From positions 147,513 to 211,512 of the forward strand of contig CAWCAJ010000010.1 of the NCBI GenBank assembly GCA_963793465.1: 64,000 nt of DNA. The letters are read 5' to 3'. The position numbers and the translations under genes were made by a program. Of the stretch, positions 46,271 through 55,585 are shown one piece after another. The stretch comes from CAJQPP01 sp963793465. Its GTDB lineage: Bacteria > Planctomycetota > Planctomycetia > Pirellulales > Pirellulaceae. Positions within the stretch are counted from its first letter, which is position 1; every line of letters starts with the position of its first letter. A model generated the notes under the pieces. That model saw only the letters and a program-made list of their open reading frames with translations, did no database searches and was not told where the DNA came from.

Positions 46271-47725
46271 ATGAATCAGCCAGCACCCAACCAACGACTT
46301 TCCCGCAGGTATTTCCTGAATGATTGCGCGGTCGGTCTCGGAAAAATCGCTGCAGCCAGTTTGCTGGCCAGCGGTGCTCACCTGCCACGCGTGTTGGGGT
46401 GCCCCAACCAATCGCCAAACGACATCGGTGAGCTATCCCCGAAGCCACCCCATTTTCAAGCGACGGCAAAAGCCGTCATTCATCTGTTTATGGCAGGTGC
46501 GCCCAGTCAGCTGGACCTGTTTGACGAGAAGCCAACACTGACCCGACTGGAAGGCAGGCCCTTGCCAAAGTCTGTCATTGGTGATCAGCGATATGCCTTT
46601 ATCCAACCGGATGCAGCCGTCCTGGGGCCGCGTTTTCCCTTCCGGCAATACGGACAATGCGGCCTTTCTCTGGCGGAACCGGCCTCGCCGCTGGGCATCG
46701 TTGCAGACGATCTTTGTGTCATCAAGTCCGTAGCCACGGACCAGTTCAACCATGCCCCGGCACAGACGTTTTTCAATACAGGATTTTCTCAGCCCGGGCG
46801 TCCTTCACTTGGCTCCTGGGTGTTGTACGGACTGGGTGCCGAAAGCCAGGACCTTCCGGCCTTCGTGGTCATGAGCACCGGAGCAGGGATCAGTGGCGGT
46901 ACCACGCTCTGGTCCAGCGGATTTCTGCCCACAAGCTATACCGGAGTCCGGTTTCGAAAGGGTGCCAGTCCGATTTTGAACGTTCAAACACCTGACCAGT
47001 TTTCCACGGAACGCCAAAAGGACACGTTCGAACTAATCAACAATCTGAACCGAAAGCGGTACGCTGTGATGGGCGATCCGGAAATCCTGACCAGGATTTC
47101 GTCCTTTGAGATGGCTGCCAGATTGCAAACTTCCGCTCCCGAGCTGGTGAATCTCGCCGACGAATCCGCAGAGACGCTCAGCCTTTACGGATGTGATGCT
47201 GACACGCCGTCTTTTGCCCGATCCTGTTTGCTGGCCCGACGAATGGTGCAGCGAGGCGTTCGGTTTATCAACATCTATCACTCGGGATGGGATGCGCATA
47301 CCGACGTTGTCGGCAATACCAGAAGCAATTGCGAAGCTACCATGCAAGCCTGTGCCGCCTTGGTCACGGATCTGAAACGGACGGGATTGCTGGACAGTAC
47401 CCTGGTGATTTGGGGAGGAGAATTTGGCCGCACCCCGATGGTGGAAACCAATCCCTCGCTGGGTCGCAAGGCGGGTCGCGACCACCACCCTCAGGCATTT
47501 ACGATGTGGTTGGCCGGTGGTGGAGTCAAAGGCGGAATGACCTGGGGTGAAACCGACGAATTCGGCTTTCATGTTGTTCAAAACAGCGTGCACGTACATG
47601 ATCTTCAGGCCACAATCCTTCACTCGTTGGGTCTGGATCACGAGCGTCTGACCTTCCAGCATGCCGGTCGGGATTTCCGACTTACCGATGTTCACGGCCG
47701 AGTGATAAGAGAACTGTTGGCATGA
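46271..47725 (+). CDS. DUF1501 family protein with Tat-type signal
   Basis: A 484-residue protein. The N-terminus (NQRLSRRYFLNDCAVGLGK) has a twin-arginine motif followed by a hydrophobic stretch, so it is probably exported folded. The body has DUF1501 features: AVIHLFMAGAPSQLDLFDEK, SGWDAHTDVVGNTRSNCE, and WGGEFGRTPMVETNPSLG with GRDHHPQAFTMWLAGGGVKG, which line the metal-binding core shared with sulfatase-like and alkaline-phosphatase-like folds. Biochemical activity is not established. It is coupled to the PSD1 gene nine bases upstream. A good terminator candidate follows at 47797-47838. Confidence 0.95.
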   Translation: MNQPAPNQRLSRRYFLNDCAVGLGKIAAASLLASGAHLPRVLGCPNQSPNDIGELSPKPPHFQATAKAVIHLFMAGAPSQLDLFDEKPTLTRLEGRPLPKSVIGDQRYAFIQPDAAVLGPRFPFRQYGQCGLSLAEPASPLGIVADDLCVIKSVATDQFNHAPAQTFFNTGFSQPGRPSLGSWVLYGLGAESQDLPAFVVMSTGAGISGGTTLWSSGFLPTSYTGVRFRKGASPILNVQTPDQFSTERQKDTFELINNLNRKRYAVMGDPEILTRISSFEMAARLQTSAPELVNLADESAETLSLYGCDADTPSFARSCLLARRMVQRGVRFINIYHSGWDAHTDVVGNTRSNCEATMQACAALVTDLKRTGLLDSTLVIWGGEFGRTPMVETNPSLGRKAGRDHHPQAFTMWLAGGGVKGGMTWGETDEFGFHVVQNSVHVHDLQATILHSLGLDHERLTFQHAGRDFRLTDVHGRVIRELLA

Positions 47726-47796
47726 ATCCGTGGCCCCGGCACCTGGATGGATTCGGAACGTTACCAAGAAACTTTCAGTTTTCTGAAGCGAAGCTG

Positions 47797-47838
47797 GGCT
47801 AACCAACGCTAAAAACCTGGTTGGCTGCCATTTTTTTT
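47797..47838 (+). terminator. Rho-independent terminator after the DUF1501 gene
   Basis: GGCTAACCA (47797-47805) pairs with TGGTTGGCT (47818-47826), nine pairs including two G-U, around a 12-base loop. Eight Ts follow at 47831-47838. It lies 72 bases after the stop of the DUF1501 gene and would end the BNR-PSD1-DUF1501 operon. Confidence 0.6.
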
Positions 47839-47960
47839 GGGGGGGAATTCATGTCACCGGCGACTTTATGAAGTAAGCATCTCAAATTGCGGCGGATTGC
47901 CGTAAACCAGAGTTGGCTTTTGCTCAGGACCCATCCATTGTCGTTTGTAATTGAAATCCC

Positions 47961-49298
47961 ATGTCCATGGCAGCAACAACAAGGGCGACGATGCAATCGA
48001 GGCCCCGAATCACCGTCTTTACCTCAACAGTTTTTGCAATTCTGTTTTTTGCTAACTACGCTCAGGCCCAATTCGAGGCCCTCAATGAGGGACAAGCCGC
48101 TCTGGAAAAAGGGCATCGACTCAAATCAGTTCGGCTCATAAGCGAAGCCGCTGAGAAGCATCCCGAACTCAAAGACGTGCTCTATCAGTACCTTCCGGTA
48201 ATCAGCGACTACTCGATCGAGATTCCATTCGCCGCAGCGCGGCAACTTTCGCCAGCCAATGCAAGCTACCTGGAAACACTTGGCGAATCGGCACACCAAC
48301 TGGAGCGAGTCAAGGCCATGGAGGCGATTGTCAAGGCGGTCAGAGGCCGGCAGATTGTCATTCTGAATGAGGCGCACGATACACCAGCCCACCGAGCCTT
48401 CGGGATGCAGCTTGCCAAGGCCTTGGCCAAGGAGGGCTTCCAATACCTGGCAATTGAAACTCTCGCCTTACCCAAAGGCAGGGCCGGATTGGTTGATCTC
48501 AATTTTCCTCGACTTGCGACCGGATCCTATTCCAAAGAGCCGGTTTTTGGTGACTTCATCCGCCAGGCAGTGCAGTTTGGGTACAAGCTGGTCGCCTATG
48601 AAATCGATGCCGAGCAAAGAAAGAAAATTGACCGTGCGGATTCCTATTCCGGCGTGTTGGTGCGTGAGGAAGCCCAAGCGGACAACATCATCGATGCCGT
48701 ATTGAAAGTGGATCCCGATGCGAGGATCTTGATATTCGTTGGATACTCGCACGCCACGGAAGACTGGTCCATGCTTGAGGACGGCAGAGAGCTCGGTTGG
48801 CTTGCGGCGCGATTGCGACGCAAAACGGACATCGATCCTCTCACGATCGATCAAGTCGGCGGCTCCTACAATATCAAGACGGGCGAAGTCGATGCCGTCT
48901 ATCAACTGCTGCACAACGAAAAGCCTATGGAATCACCTACGGTTTTTCGACGAAAAGACGGCAGCTGTGTCACCTCAGACAGGTATTACGGCAAGGTCGA
49001 CATGTCGCTTTTTCATCCCTTGCAAGAAATGGTAAAAGGCCGACCGGATTGGTTGCAATGTGATGGCTATCGGAAGCCCTTCGATGTCCGAAACAAAGAG
49101 TACTATCGCGGTAGCCGAACGCTGCTGCAAGCATTTCTGCAAGACGAACCAGACGATGCGATTCCGATGGATCAAGTTGTGATCGAATCGGGCAAAGGGG
49201 ATTCTACACTTCTTCTGCCTGTAGGAAGGTATCGAATGGTTTCTCAAATCGATGATGGCACAAGTGTCACCATCGGGGCTATCGAAGTACGGCAATAG
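47961..49298 (+). CDS. ChaN-like (Tiki superfamily) exported protein
   Basis: A 445-residue protein with a signal peptide (STVFAILFFANYAQAQ). The central region shows the ChaN/EreA-like pattern: RQIVILNEAHDTPAHRAF, EGFQYLAIETLA, and ARILIFVGYSHATEDW, which supply the Glu/His pair (NEAHD) and a later His (YSHA) used for heme or metal in this superfamily. The N-terminal 100 residues are helical and may be TPR-like. The C-terminal part (residues 310-445) is beta-rich and unassigned. ChaN proteins bind heme; related Tiki proteins are proteases and EreA relatives are esterases, so activity is open. The ATG at 47991 would also keep the signal peptide. Alone in its unit. Confidence 0.8.
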   Translation: MSMAATTRATMQSRPRITVFTSTVFAILFFANYAQAQFEALNEGQAALEKGHRLKSVRLISEAAEKHPELKDVLYQYLPVISDYSIEIPFAAARQLSPANASYLETLGESAHQLERVKAMEAIVKAVRGRQIVILNEAHDTPAHRAFGMQLAKALAKEGFQYLAIETLALPKGRAGLVDLNFPRLATGSYSKEPVFGDFIRQAVQFGYKLVAYEIDAEQRKKIDRADSYSGVLVREEAQADNIIDAVLKVDPDARILIFVGYSHATEDWSMLEDGRELGWLAARLRRKTDIDPLTIDQVGGSYNIKTGEVDAVYQLLHNEKPMESPTVFRRKDGSCVTSDRYYGKVDMSLFHPLQEMVKGRPDWLQCDGYRKPFDVRNKEYYRGSRTLLQAFLQDEPDDAIPMDQVVIESGKGDSTLLLPVGRYRMVSQIDDGTSVTIGAIEVRQ

Positions 49299-49902
49299 GA
49301 AGCTTTGTGCCTCTCGTTTGGCCATCTTGTTTACATGGACCCTTGTTTAGGTGGACGGATTGGCAGGTTGTATGCAAAGACTCGTCTTCTTCGGGAGCAG
49401 CGAGTCGCTTTTGTTTTGCCCAATCAACGAGAGGCCAGAGAATACCGCCTAGACAGAACCGGAGGTCGGGAAGTCTCGGGGGAGTCTTGGTGCAGGTCCT
49501 TCCAGTCAATATCTGAGCTTGTCGGTGAAGAAACGGTAATATTCCACCGACAGCAGCACTGCAGCTCAACACGGTGCTGACTGCCGCAATAGCCAAAAGC
49601 CGAGGAATTCTGTTGGCAGCGGATGGTAGATAGGCAGTGAATTCAGCGCTCAAAGCTTTCCTTGACTATCCTGCGGTGCAATCGGTTTGGTAGCATGGTT
49701 GGATTGCGTTGTGAGTAATTGGTGGCACCGCCTGGGTACACGGCCCATACAACGGATGCCCAGTGCGAGCGCACGGACAGGTAGCGTGTGCCGCACCCAT
49801 TTTCCCGAGCAACTTGCACGAAAAAATGCTACACCCAAACGAAACGCGTAAACGAAACGCGTAAACGAAACGCGTTCTAGTAATCTTCCAGAAGGAACCG
49901 CA
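49299..49902. other. Intergenic stretch; tandem repeat near its right end
   Basis: About 600 bases before the arylsulfatase. No open frame has a recognised domain. The right end carries the 13-base repeat listed separately, followed by AGAAGGAA as the ribosome site for the ATG at 49903. Confidence 0.5.
49837..49873 (+). repeat. 13-base iterated sequence upstream of the arylsulfatase
   Basis: AAACGAAACGC occurs three times with 13-base spacing; the second and third copies are the full GTAAACGAAACGC. The last copy ends about 30 bases before the start codon. A protein-binding site with repeated half-sites, or simple replication slippage, could both produce this. Confidence 0.85.
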
Positions 49903-52506
49903 ATGAAAAATTGCCAACGATTGTTTTGGCCACCTGTTCCAATGACGACCCGAGGGCTGCTGGCTGCAATGTTTGTCGGTCTGTCGATATTTTTTGAGTT
50001 CAGCCACATCGACGCATTGCATGCTCAAAACAAGACACAGCCGTCGCCGAACAACCAAGAGGAAGAAAAGCCGCTGGTCACTGGCCAGTTGGGTTCACCG
50101 GCAGCCACCACCACAATCGACGGCAATCAATTGCCCGCACCGGATCCAAAATTCGGCGGCGTGATCAAGAATGATGCGCTGAATTCGAAGCCGTGGTGGG
50201 CGCCACGCATCGTACCGCCCAACGGAGCGCCCAATATATTGCTGATCATCACCGATGACGCAGGCTTTGGAGTACCGAGCACGTTTGGCGGAGTCATCCC
50301 GACACCCACGATGGACCGCGTTGCCAACAACGGCCTGCGCTATAACAACATCCACTCGACCGCGCTCTGTTCGCCGACGCGAGCCGCTCTGATCACTGGC
50401 CGCAACCACCATTCGGCGGGTTTTGGTGTGATCTCCGAACAGTCCACGGGCTTTCCCGGTTACGACAGCATCATCGCCGAGGACAAGGCGACCATCGGGC
50501 GGATTCTTCTCGACAATGGATACGCCACGTCATGGTTCGGCAAGGATCACAACACGCCGGCGTTTGCCGCCAGCCAGGTTGGTCCGTTTGACCAATGGCC
50601 AACCGGAATGGGCTTCGAATATTTCTACGGTTTCGTAGGGGGGGATGCGAACCAGTGGGAGCCCAATCTGTTTAGAAATACTACGCAGATTTACCCGTTC
50701 AAGGGCCAGCCGGGGTGGAACCTGGTCACCGGGATGGCTGACGACGCGATTGATTATCTCAATCGCATCAACCAGACAATGCCCGACAAGCCATTCTTCG
50801 TCAAGTACGCGCCTGGCGCCACGCACGCCCCGCATCATCCGACCAAAGAATGGGTAGACAAGATCAGCAAGATGCACCTGTTTGACCAGGGCTGGAACAA
50901 ACTTCGCGAACAGATATTCGAAAACCAAAAGCGGCTCGGCGTCATCCCAGCCGACACAAAACTTGAACCCTGGCCAACGGACGTGCTCAAGAACTGGGAT
51001 GATCTGAAACCGGAGGAGAAAAAGCTCTTTATCAAACAAGCGGAAATTTTTGCAGCGTACGCCGCCTACAGCGATCACGAGATTGGGCGGGTCATTCAAA
51101 CGATTGAAGATATGGGCAGACTCGACAACACGCTCGTCATCTACATCAACGGCGACAACGGAACCAGTGCCGAGGGTGGCCCGCTCGGTACCCCCAACGA
51201 AGTTGCGTTTTTCAACGGCATCAACATGATGCCCGTCGAAACTCAGATGAAGTGGTACGATGTGTGGGGCACCGAGGAAACGTACAACCACATGTCGGCG
51301 GGTTGGTCGTGGGCCTTCGATACCCCGTTTACCTGGTTCAAACAAAACGCGTCGAAACTTGGCGGAGTCCGGCAAAACATGGCGATCTCCTGGCCGGCCA
51401 AGATCAAGGACAAGGGCGGTTTGCGCGAACAATTCATGCACGTCATTGACGTGGTGCCGACCCTTCTTGAGGTAACCGGCATCCCGGCTCCCGAATTGGT
51501 GGACGGCATCCCGCAGGCTCCGATCGAGGGAACCAGTTTCGCCTACACGTTTGACGAGGCAAACGCCAAGGCACCCTCACAGCACAAAACCCAGTATTTC
51601 GAGATGATGGGACAATGGGCCCTTTATCACGAAGGCTGGTTCTTGAGCACCCAGGTAAACCGCGCCCCGTGGGAGGCCTTTGGAATCGCCAATCCGGACC
51701 CACTCAATAACCAGGTCCTCGAACTTTACGACCTGAACACCGACTTTAGCCAATCCCGGGACATTGCCGACAAGCACCCGGACAAAGTCAAAGAGTTAAA
51801 AGAGATGTTTATCGGGGAGGCAAAAAAATACAACGTGTTTCCTTTGGACGCGTCGGTTGCCGCCCGGCTCGTCGCTCCGCGCCCCAACATCACGGCCGGT
51901 CGCTCAGAGTTCGTTTACACGCACCCGATGGTCGGCCTGCCGCAGGGAGATTCGCCGGCAATCCTGAACAGCTCCTACACCATCACGGCGGAAATCGATG
52001 TACCCGAGGGAGGTGCCGAAGGAATGATTCTCACATCCGGCGGTCGTTTTGCCGGATACGGTTTCTACCTGCTCAAAGGCAAACCGGTTTTCCTTTGGAA
52101 CCTGGTCGACCTGGAACGGATCAAATGGGAAGGTTCTGACGCGCTGACGCCCGGCAAACACACGGTCGCGTTTGAGTTCAAATACGACGGGCTGGGAGTC
52201 GGTACGCTGCTTTACAATAACATGAGCGGTCTCGGACGGCCTGGGACTGGGACGCTTAGCGTTGACGGCAAAATCGTGGCAAAAAAGACCATGCCCAAAA
52301 CGCTGCCCATGATTTTGCAATGGGATGAGAGCTTTGACATCGGTTCGGACACGCTGACCGGCGTGAACGACGCGGACTACAAACCGCCGTTCGCGCTGAC
52401 CGCCAAGCTTAACAGGCTGACGGTCAAAGTCGACCGTCCGCAGTTGTCCCCCGATGACATCAAGAAACTCGAAGCGGCGCAGCGCAACAACAAGTCCAGC
52501 GAATAG
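49903..52506 (+). CDS. Secreted arylsulfatase
   Basis: An 867-residue sulfatase. Signal region MTTRGLLAAMFVGLSIFFEF follows a short basic N-terminus; cleavage probably near LHAQNK. Sulfatase domain: NILLIITDDAGFGVPSTFGG, formylglycine site LCSPTRAALITGRNHHSAGF with Cys 156, FGKDHNTPAFAAS, GATHAPHH and IYINGDNGTSAEGG. A C-terminal beta-sandwich (residues 670-860) matches the long arylsulfatase type also seen in the gene at 24770, with about the same length. AGAAGGAA precedes the ATG. It acts outside the cytoplasm on sulfate esters and needs formylglycine modification from elsewhere in the genome. It is followed at 52676 by a DUF1254 gene and then SDR genes, suggesting a degradation module. Confidence 0.95.
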   Translation: MKNCQRLFWPPVPMTTRGLLAAMFVGLSIFFEFSHIDALHAQNKTQPSPNNQEEEKPLVTGQLGSPAATTTIDGNQLPAPDPKFGGVIKNDALNSKPWWAPRIVPPNGAPNILLIITDDAGFGVPSTFGGVIPTPTMDRVANNGLRYNNIHSTALCSPTRAALITGRNHHSAGFGVISEQSTGFPGYDSIIAEDKATIGRILLDNGYATSWFGKDHNTPAFAASQVGPFDQWPTGMGFEYFYGFVGGDANQWEPNLFRNTTQIYPFKGQPGWNLVTGMADDAIDYLNRINQTMPDKPFFVKYAPGATHAPHHPTKEWVDKISKMHLFDQGWNKLREQIFENQKRLGVIPADTKLEPWPTDVLKNWDDLKPEEKKLFIKQAEIFAAYAAYSDHEIGRVIQTIEDMGRLDNTLVIYINGDNGTSAEGGPLGTPNEVAFFNGINMMPVETQMKWYDVWGTEETYNHMSAGWSWAFDTPFTWFKQNASKLGGVRQNMAISWPAKIKDKGGLREQFMHVIDVVPTLLEVTGIPAPELVDGIPQAPIEGTSFAYTFDEANAKAPSQHKTQYFEMMGQWALYHEGWFLSTQVNRAPWEAFGIANPDPLNNQVLELYDLNTDFSQSRDIADKHPDKVKELKEMFIGEAKKYNVFPLDASVAARLVAPRPNITAGRSEFVYTHPMVGLPQGDSPAILNSSYTITAEIDVPEGGAEGMILTSGGRFAGYGFYLLKGKPVFLWNLVDLERIKWEGSDALTPGKHTVAFEFKYDGLGVGTLLYNNMSGLGRPGTGTLSVDGKIVAKKTMPKTLPMILQWDESFDIGSDTLTGVNDADYKPPFALTAKLNRLTVKVDRPQLSPDDIKKLEAAQRNNKSSE

Positions 52507-52675
52507 CCGAGGCGGAATTTGTTCCCTGTCACCCCTCGCCTCGAATGAGCTGGCACGGTGATCCAATTTCCTGTGGGCAGGACTTTGCAAGGAGCTAATC
52601 CGTTAATCGAAACGGTGTAATCGAAGGCATGGCAATCTCGTCAAAAAAATGATCATTCTACACAGGAAGACTAGC

Positions 52676-54316
52676 ATGAGGATTACAACTGACTATTGGA
52701 TCCATCCAGCGATTGCCCTCGTCATAGTGGCGTTCGGTACTAGCGGCCTCTCGCAGGCTGTTGCCCAGGAAAGCGACGGAATCCCCGCGGCCATCACGAC
52801 CGCCGAGAGATATGAAACGCGGATTGGTGCGCTGGAATTCAAGGACGGCGTGCCGACCGCGGCAACCGCGGAAACGGTGCGCGATGCGATCGATTTTACA
52901 CGCGCGCTCAACGTCTATAACAACAGTTTCCGCGGGGCCTCGGCGCTTGCGCTCGTCAAGGGATTTCAAAGCGTCGGCGCAGGTAGCGGCGACATCATCA
53001 TCTTCGAGCAGCTGATGGACTCCAACTCGCTGTTCCTGACGGCAAACGCCGACACCGTCTATTACCTGGGCTATGTCGATCTTGCGGACGGTCCTGTGGT
53101 GATCGATCAGCCCTCGGGCGGTCTCGGGGCGATCAACGACATGTGGTTTCAATGGGTCATCGATATGGGGAAGCCCGGCCCCGATCGAGGTTTAGGCGGC
53201 AAGTATCTTGTCGTAGGACCGGGTTATGACGGCCCGTTGCCGCAGGGCGGTTATTTCGTAGCGCGTGCAAAAACCAACACCGTGCTCTACGCACTGCGGG
53301 CATTCATCGCGGGCGGCAGCGATCCGAAGCCGGCGGTGGACAACATCAAGCAAAATCTCAAGATTTATCCCTATCAACCGGGCAGCTTCGGAACGCCCAT
53401 TGCCGAGGCGCTGGAGGGCGGGGTGCGGCTCGCCAGTGAGCCCAAGATCCCGCAGACGAAGTTTATCAATGTCAGTGGCAAGTCGTTCAACACGATTCCG
53501 CCCGGCGATTTCGGATTCTTTGAGATGATTAACGAGAACGTGCAACAGCAGCCCCCGACCAGTTACGACGTGGAGCTTGCCGGACAGCTCGCCGCAATCG
53601 GCATCGTTCACGGTAAGCCGTTCAAGCCCGATGCGCGGATGAAGCAGATTCTCACCGACGCCGCCGCAGTTGGCAACGCCACGGGACGTTGCCTCAACTG
53701 GCGCTATGCCGTATCGCACCCCAACTGGGCATACTACCCCGACTCGCAGTGGGGCACGATGCTTTGGGAAGGCGGCGCGTTGTTTGAAACGCCACCGCCG
53801 GCGTTCAAAGATGGCATGTTCAAGCCCTACCCGCCGACCGGGGCGCGGACGCTGGACTCGCGTACCGCGTTCTACTACGCTTACACGCTCGACTCGCCTG
53901 GCATGATCATGAACATTCCCGGCGTTGGATCGCAGTACCTGATGGGCTTCCTGGACTCGGATGGTAATCCTTACGACGGCGGTAAAACCTATCGATGTAA
54001 GCTGCCCAAGGGCATTCCTGCCGCGGCATTTTGGTCATTCACTGTGTACGACAATCAGACACGCTCCATGCTTCGAACGCCGCAAAAGTTCCCCCGCGCG
54101 GGCAGCCAGAGTTACCCGTCACCCGCCGCTGAGGTCGCCGCCGACGGCTCGACGACCATTTACTTCGGCCCCAAACAACCCGATGGCGTTGAACGCGGCA
54201 ACTGGATCCAGACGATGCCTGGCAAAGGCTACTTCCTGATCCTGCGTCTCTACAGCCCGCTGCCGGCATTCTTCGATAAGACCTGGCGACCGAGTGAGAT
54301 CGAATTGCTGCAGTAA
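52676..54316 (+). CDS. DUF1254/DUF1214 family exported protein
   Basis: From the ATG at 52676, preceded by AGGAAG, the protein has 546 residues. A signal peptide (IALVIVAFGTSGLSQAVA) ends near QESDG. The DUF1254 part covers about 60-190 (LNVYNNSFRGASALALVKGF, TANADTVYYLGYVDLADGPV, which is the TANxDT motif), and DUF1214 covers about 400-530 (FWSFTVYDNQTRSMLRT, PGKGYFLILRLYSPL). These beta-sandwich proteins are periplasmic; function is not established, though they often sit next to sulfatases and alkane or aromatic degradation genes. The frame opens at 52649, but the Shine-Dalgarno and signal peptide fit 52676. It lies 170 bases after the arylsulfatase. Confidence 0.93.
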   Translation: MRITTDYWIHPAIALVIVAFGTSGLSQAVAQESDGIPAAITTAERYETRIGALEFKDGVPTAATAETVRDAIDFTRALNVYNNSFRGASALALVKGFQSVGAGSGDIIIFEQLMDSNSLFLTANADTVYYLGYVDLADGPVVIDQPSGGLGAINDMWFQWVIDMGKPGPDRGLGGKYLVVGPGYDGPLPQGGYFVARAKTNTVLYALRAFIAGGSDPKPAVDNIKQNLKIYPYQPGSFGTPIAEALEGGVRLASEPKIPQTKFINVSGKSFNTIPPGDFGFFEMINENVQQQPPTSYDVELAGQLAAIGIVHGKPFKPDARMKQILTDAAAVGNATGRCLNWRYAVSHPNWAYYPDSQWGTMLWEGGALFETPPPAFKDGMFKPYPPTGARTLDSRTAFYYAYTLDSPGMIMNIPGVGSQYLMGFLDSDGNPYDGGKTYRCKLPKGIPAAAFWSFTVYDNQTRSMLRTPQKFPRAGSQSYPSPAAEVAADGSTTIYFGPKQPDGVERGNWIQTMPGKGYFLILRLYSPLPAFFDKTWRPSEIELLQ

Positions 54317-54770
54317 ACCGATGACCCTGGACAACGTAATGATCGACCGCGCCGGCGTATCCCATTCATATCGTTGCGTCGGCAATGCATGGGGATTGAC
54401 GTAAAAGTTGGCCGCGCGAATACCACGGGTTTGTCGCCCGCAATGTCTTTGAATAATCCCAACTCAGGCGATCGAATCCGAAGATTGAAATGTTCGGAAG
54501 CGTGTGCAATTAGCCGGCGCTAAGCCGACATGTGCTCGCCATCATCAGGGGAGAGCACCATGTGCCAGTGATTTTCATTCACTGGTAACCGAGCAGGTCG
54601 ACCGGGAGATTCTGGGAGATTCTCAAACCCCCGCGGCGATTAGGCTTTCGAAGGTCTCCAACGGACGCTTGATCCACATACCATGCGGTGCGACCCGTTT
54701 CACAGACGCACGCCTTTGCTGCTTGGCAGCGAGACTCACCAATCAGACCACCTCAATTTGGAGTTTAAAA
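54317..54770. other. Intergenic stretch without a supported gene
   Basis: The frame of the next gene stays open back to 54504, but the extra 89 residues are Cys/Arg-rich and unlike the dehydrogenase fold, so no gene is called here. The stretch probably carries its promoter; no terminator was clear for the DUF1254 gene. Confidence 0.45.
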
Positions 54771-55538
54771 ATGTACGATCCATCGCTTTTTCGACTCGAG
54801 GGTGGCGTTGCGCTGATCACGGGCGCGGGTGCCGGCATCGGTCGAAGCATTGCCGAAACGTTCGCAGCTGCCGGGGCCGCCGTGACCGTGACTGACCGGA
54901 ATCTGGAGGCAGCGGAATCGGTGGCGCAGGGGATTGTTGGCTCAGGGGGGCGGGCGATCAGCGTGGCGTGTGACGTGACCAGGGAGAGTGACCTTGAGGC
55001 AAGCGTCAACCAGACCGTCGCCGAATTCGGAAGCCTGACTATCCTCATCAATAACGCTGGAGGCGGTGGACCAAAGCCTTTCGAAATGCCCATGGCCGAC
55101 ATGCGATTCGCATACGAGCTGAATCTGTTTTCGCTTTTCCGGCTTTGCCAACTTGCGACACCGCATATGGAACAAGCCGGTGGTGGGGCGATCGTAAACA
55201 TCTCTTCGATGTCGGGCGAGAACAAAAACCAGAAAATGGCGTCGTATGGTTCGTCGAAAGCTGCCGTTAACCATCTCACCCGCAATATCGCATTTGACCT
55301 GGGACCGAAGAACATTCGCGTTAACGCGATTGCGCCCGGTGCTACTCGAACGCAAGCACTTTCATCGGTGCTGACCCCGCAGGTCGAACAGAAGATGCTT
55401 GCACACACGCCACTGAAGCGACTGGGCAATCCCGAAGATATGGCCAATGCCGCACTATTCCTGTGCGCGCCGGCGTCGAGTTGGATTAGTGGTCAGGTTC
55501 TGACGGTCTCAGGCGGCGGCGTTCAGGAGCTTGATTGA
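54771..55538 (+). CDS. Short-chain dehydrogenase, 7-alpha-hydroxysteroid-dehydrogenase-like
   Basis: From the ATG at 54771 the enzyme has 255 residues, a normal SDR length. Rossmann motif ALITGAGAGIGRSIAE, NNAGGGGPKPFEMPMADM, catalytic Ser in VNISSMSGENKN, and Tyr-Lys in ASYGSSKAAVNHL are all present. The NNAGGGGPKPF segment, PHMEQAGGGAIVN and the C-terminal ILTVSGGGVQEL-like end closely match E. coli HdhA (7-alpha-hydroxysteroid dehydrogenase), more than a generic SDR would. A role in oxidising or reducing steroid-like or other secondary alcohols with NAD(H) is likely; the true substrate is unknown. It is followed 47 bases on by a second, broken SDR. Confidence 0.92.
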   Translation: MYDPSLFRLEGGVALITGAGAGIGRSIAETFAAAGAAVTVTDRNLEAAESVAQGIVGSGGRAISVACDVTRESDLEASVNQTVAEFGSLTILINNAGGGGPKPFEMPMADMRFAYELNLFSLFRLCQLATPHMEQAGGGAIVNISSMSGENKNQKMASYGSSKAAVNHLTRNIAFDLGPKNIRVNAIAPGATRTQALSSVLTPQVEQKMLAHTPLKRLGNPEDMANAALFLCAPASSWISGQVLTVSGGGVQELD

Positions 55539-55585
55539 GTCCATGGCGATCCAGGTTTTAGCTGCAATTCTTTTAGGGGTATACC

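Noticed and set aside
54504..54770. 89-residue N-terminal extension of the HdhA-like SDR
   Set aside because: The SDR fold and family start at MYDPSLFRLEGG; the extension is unlike any SDR.
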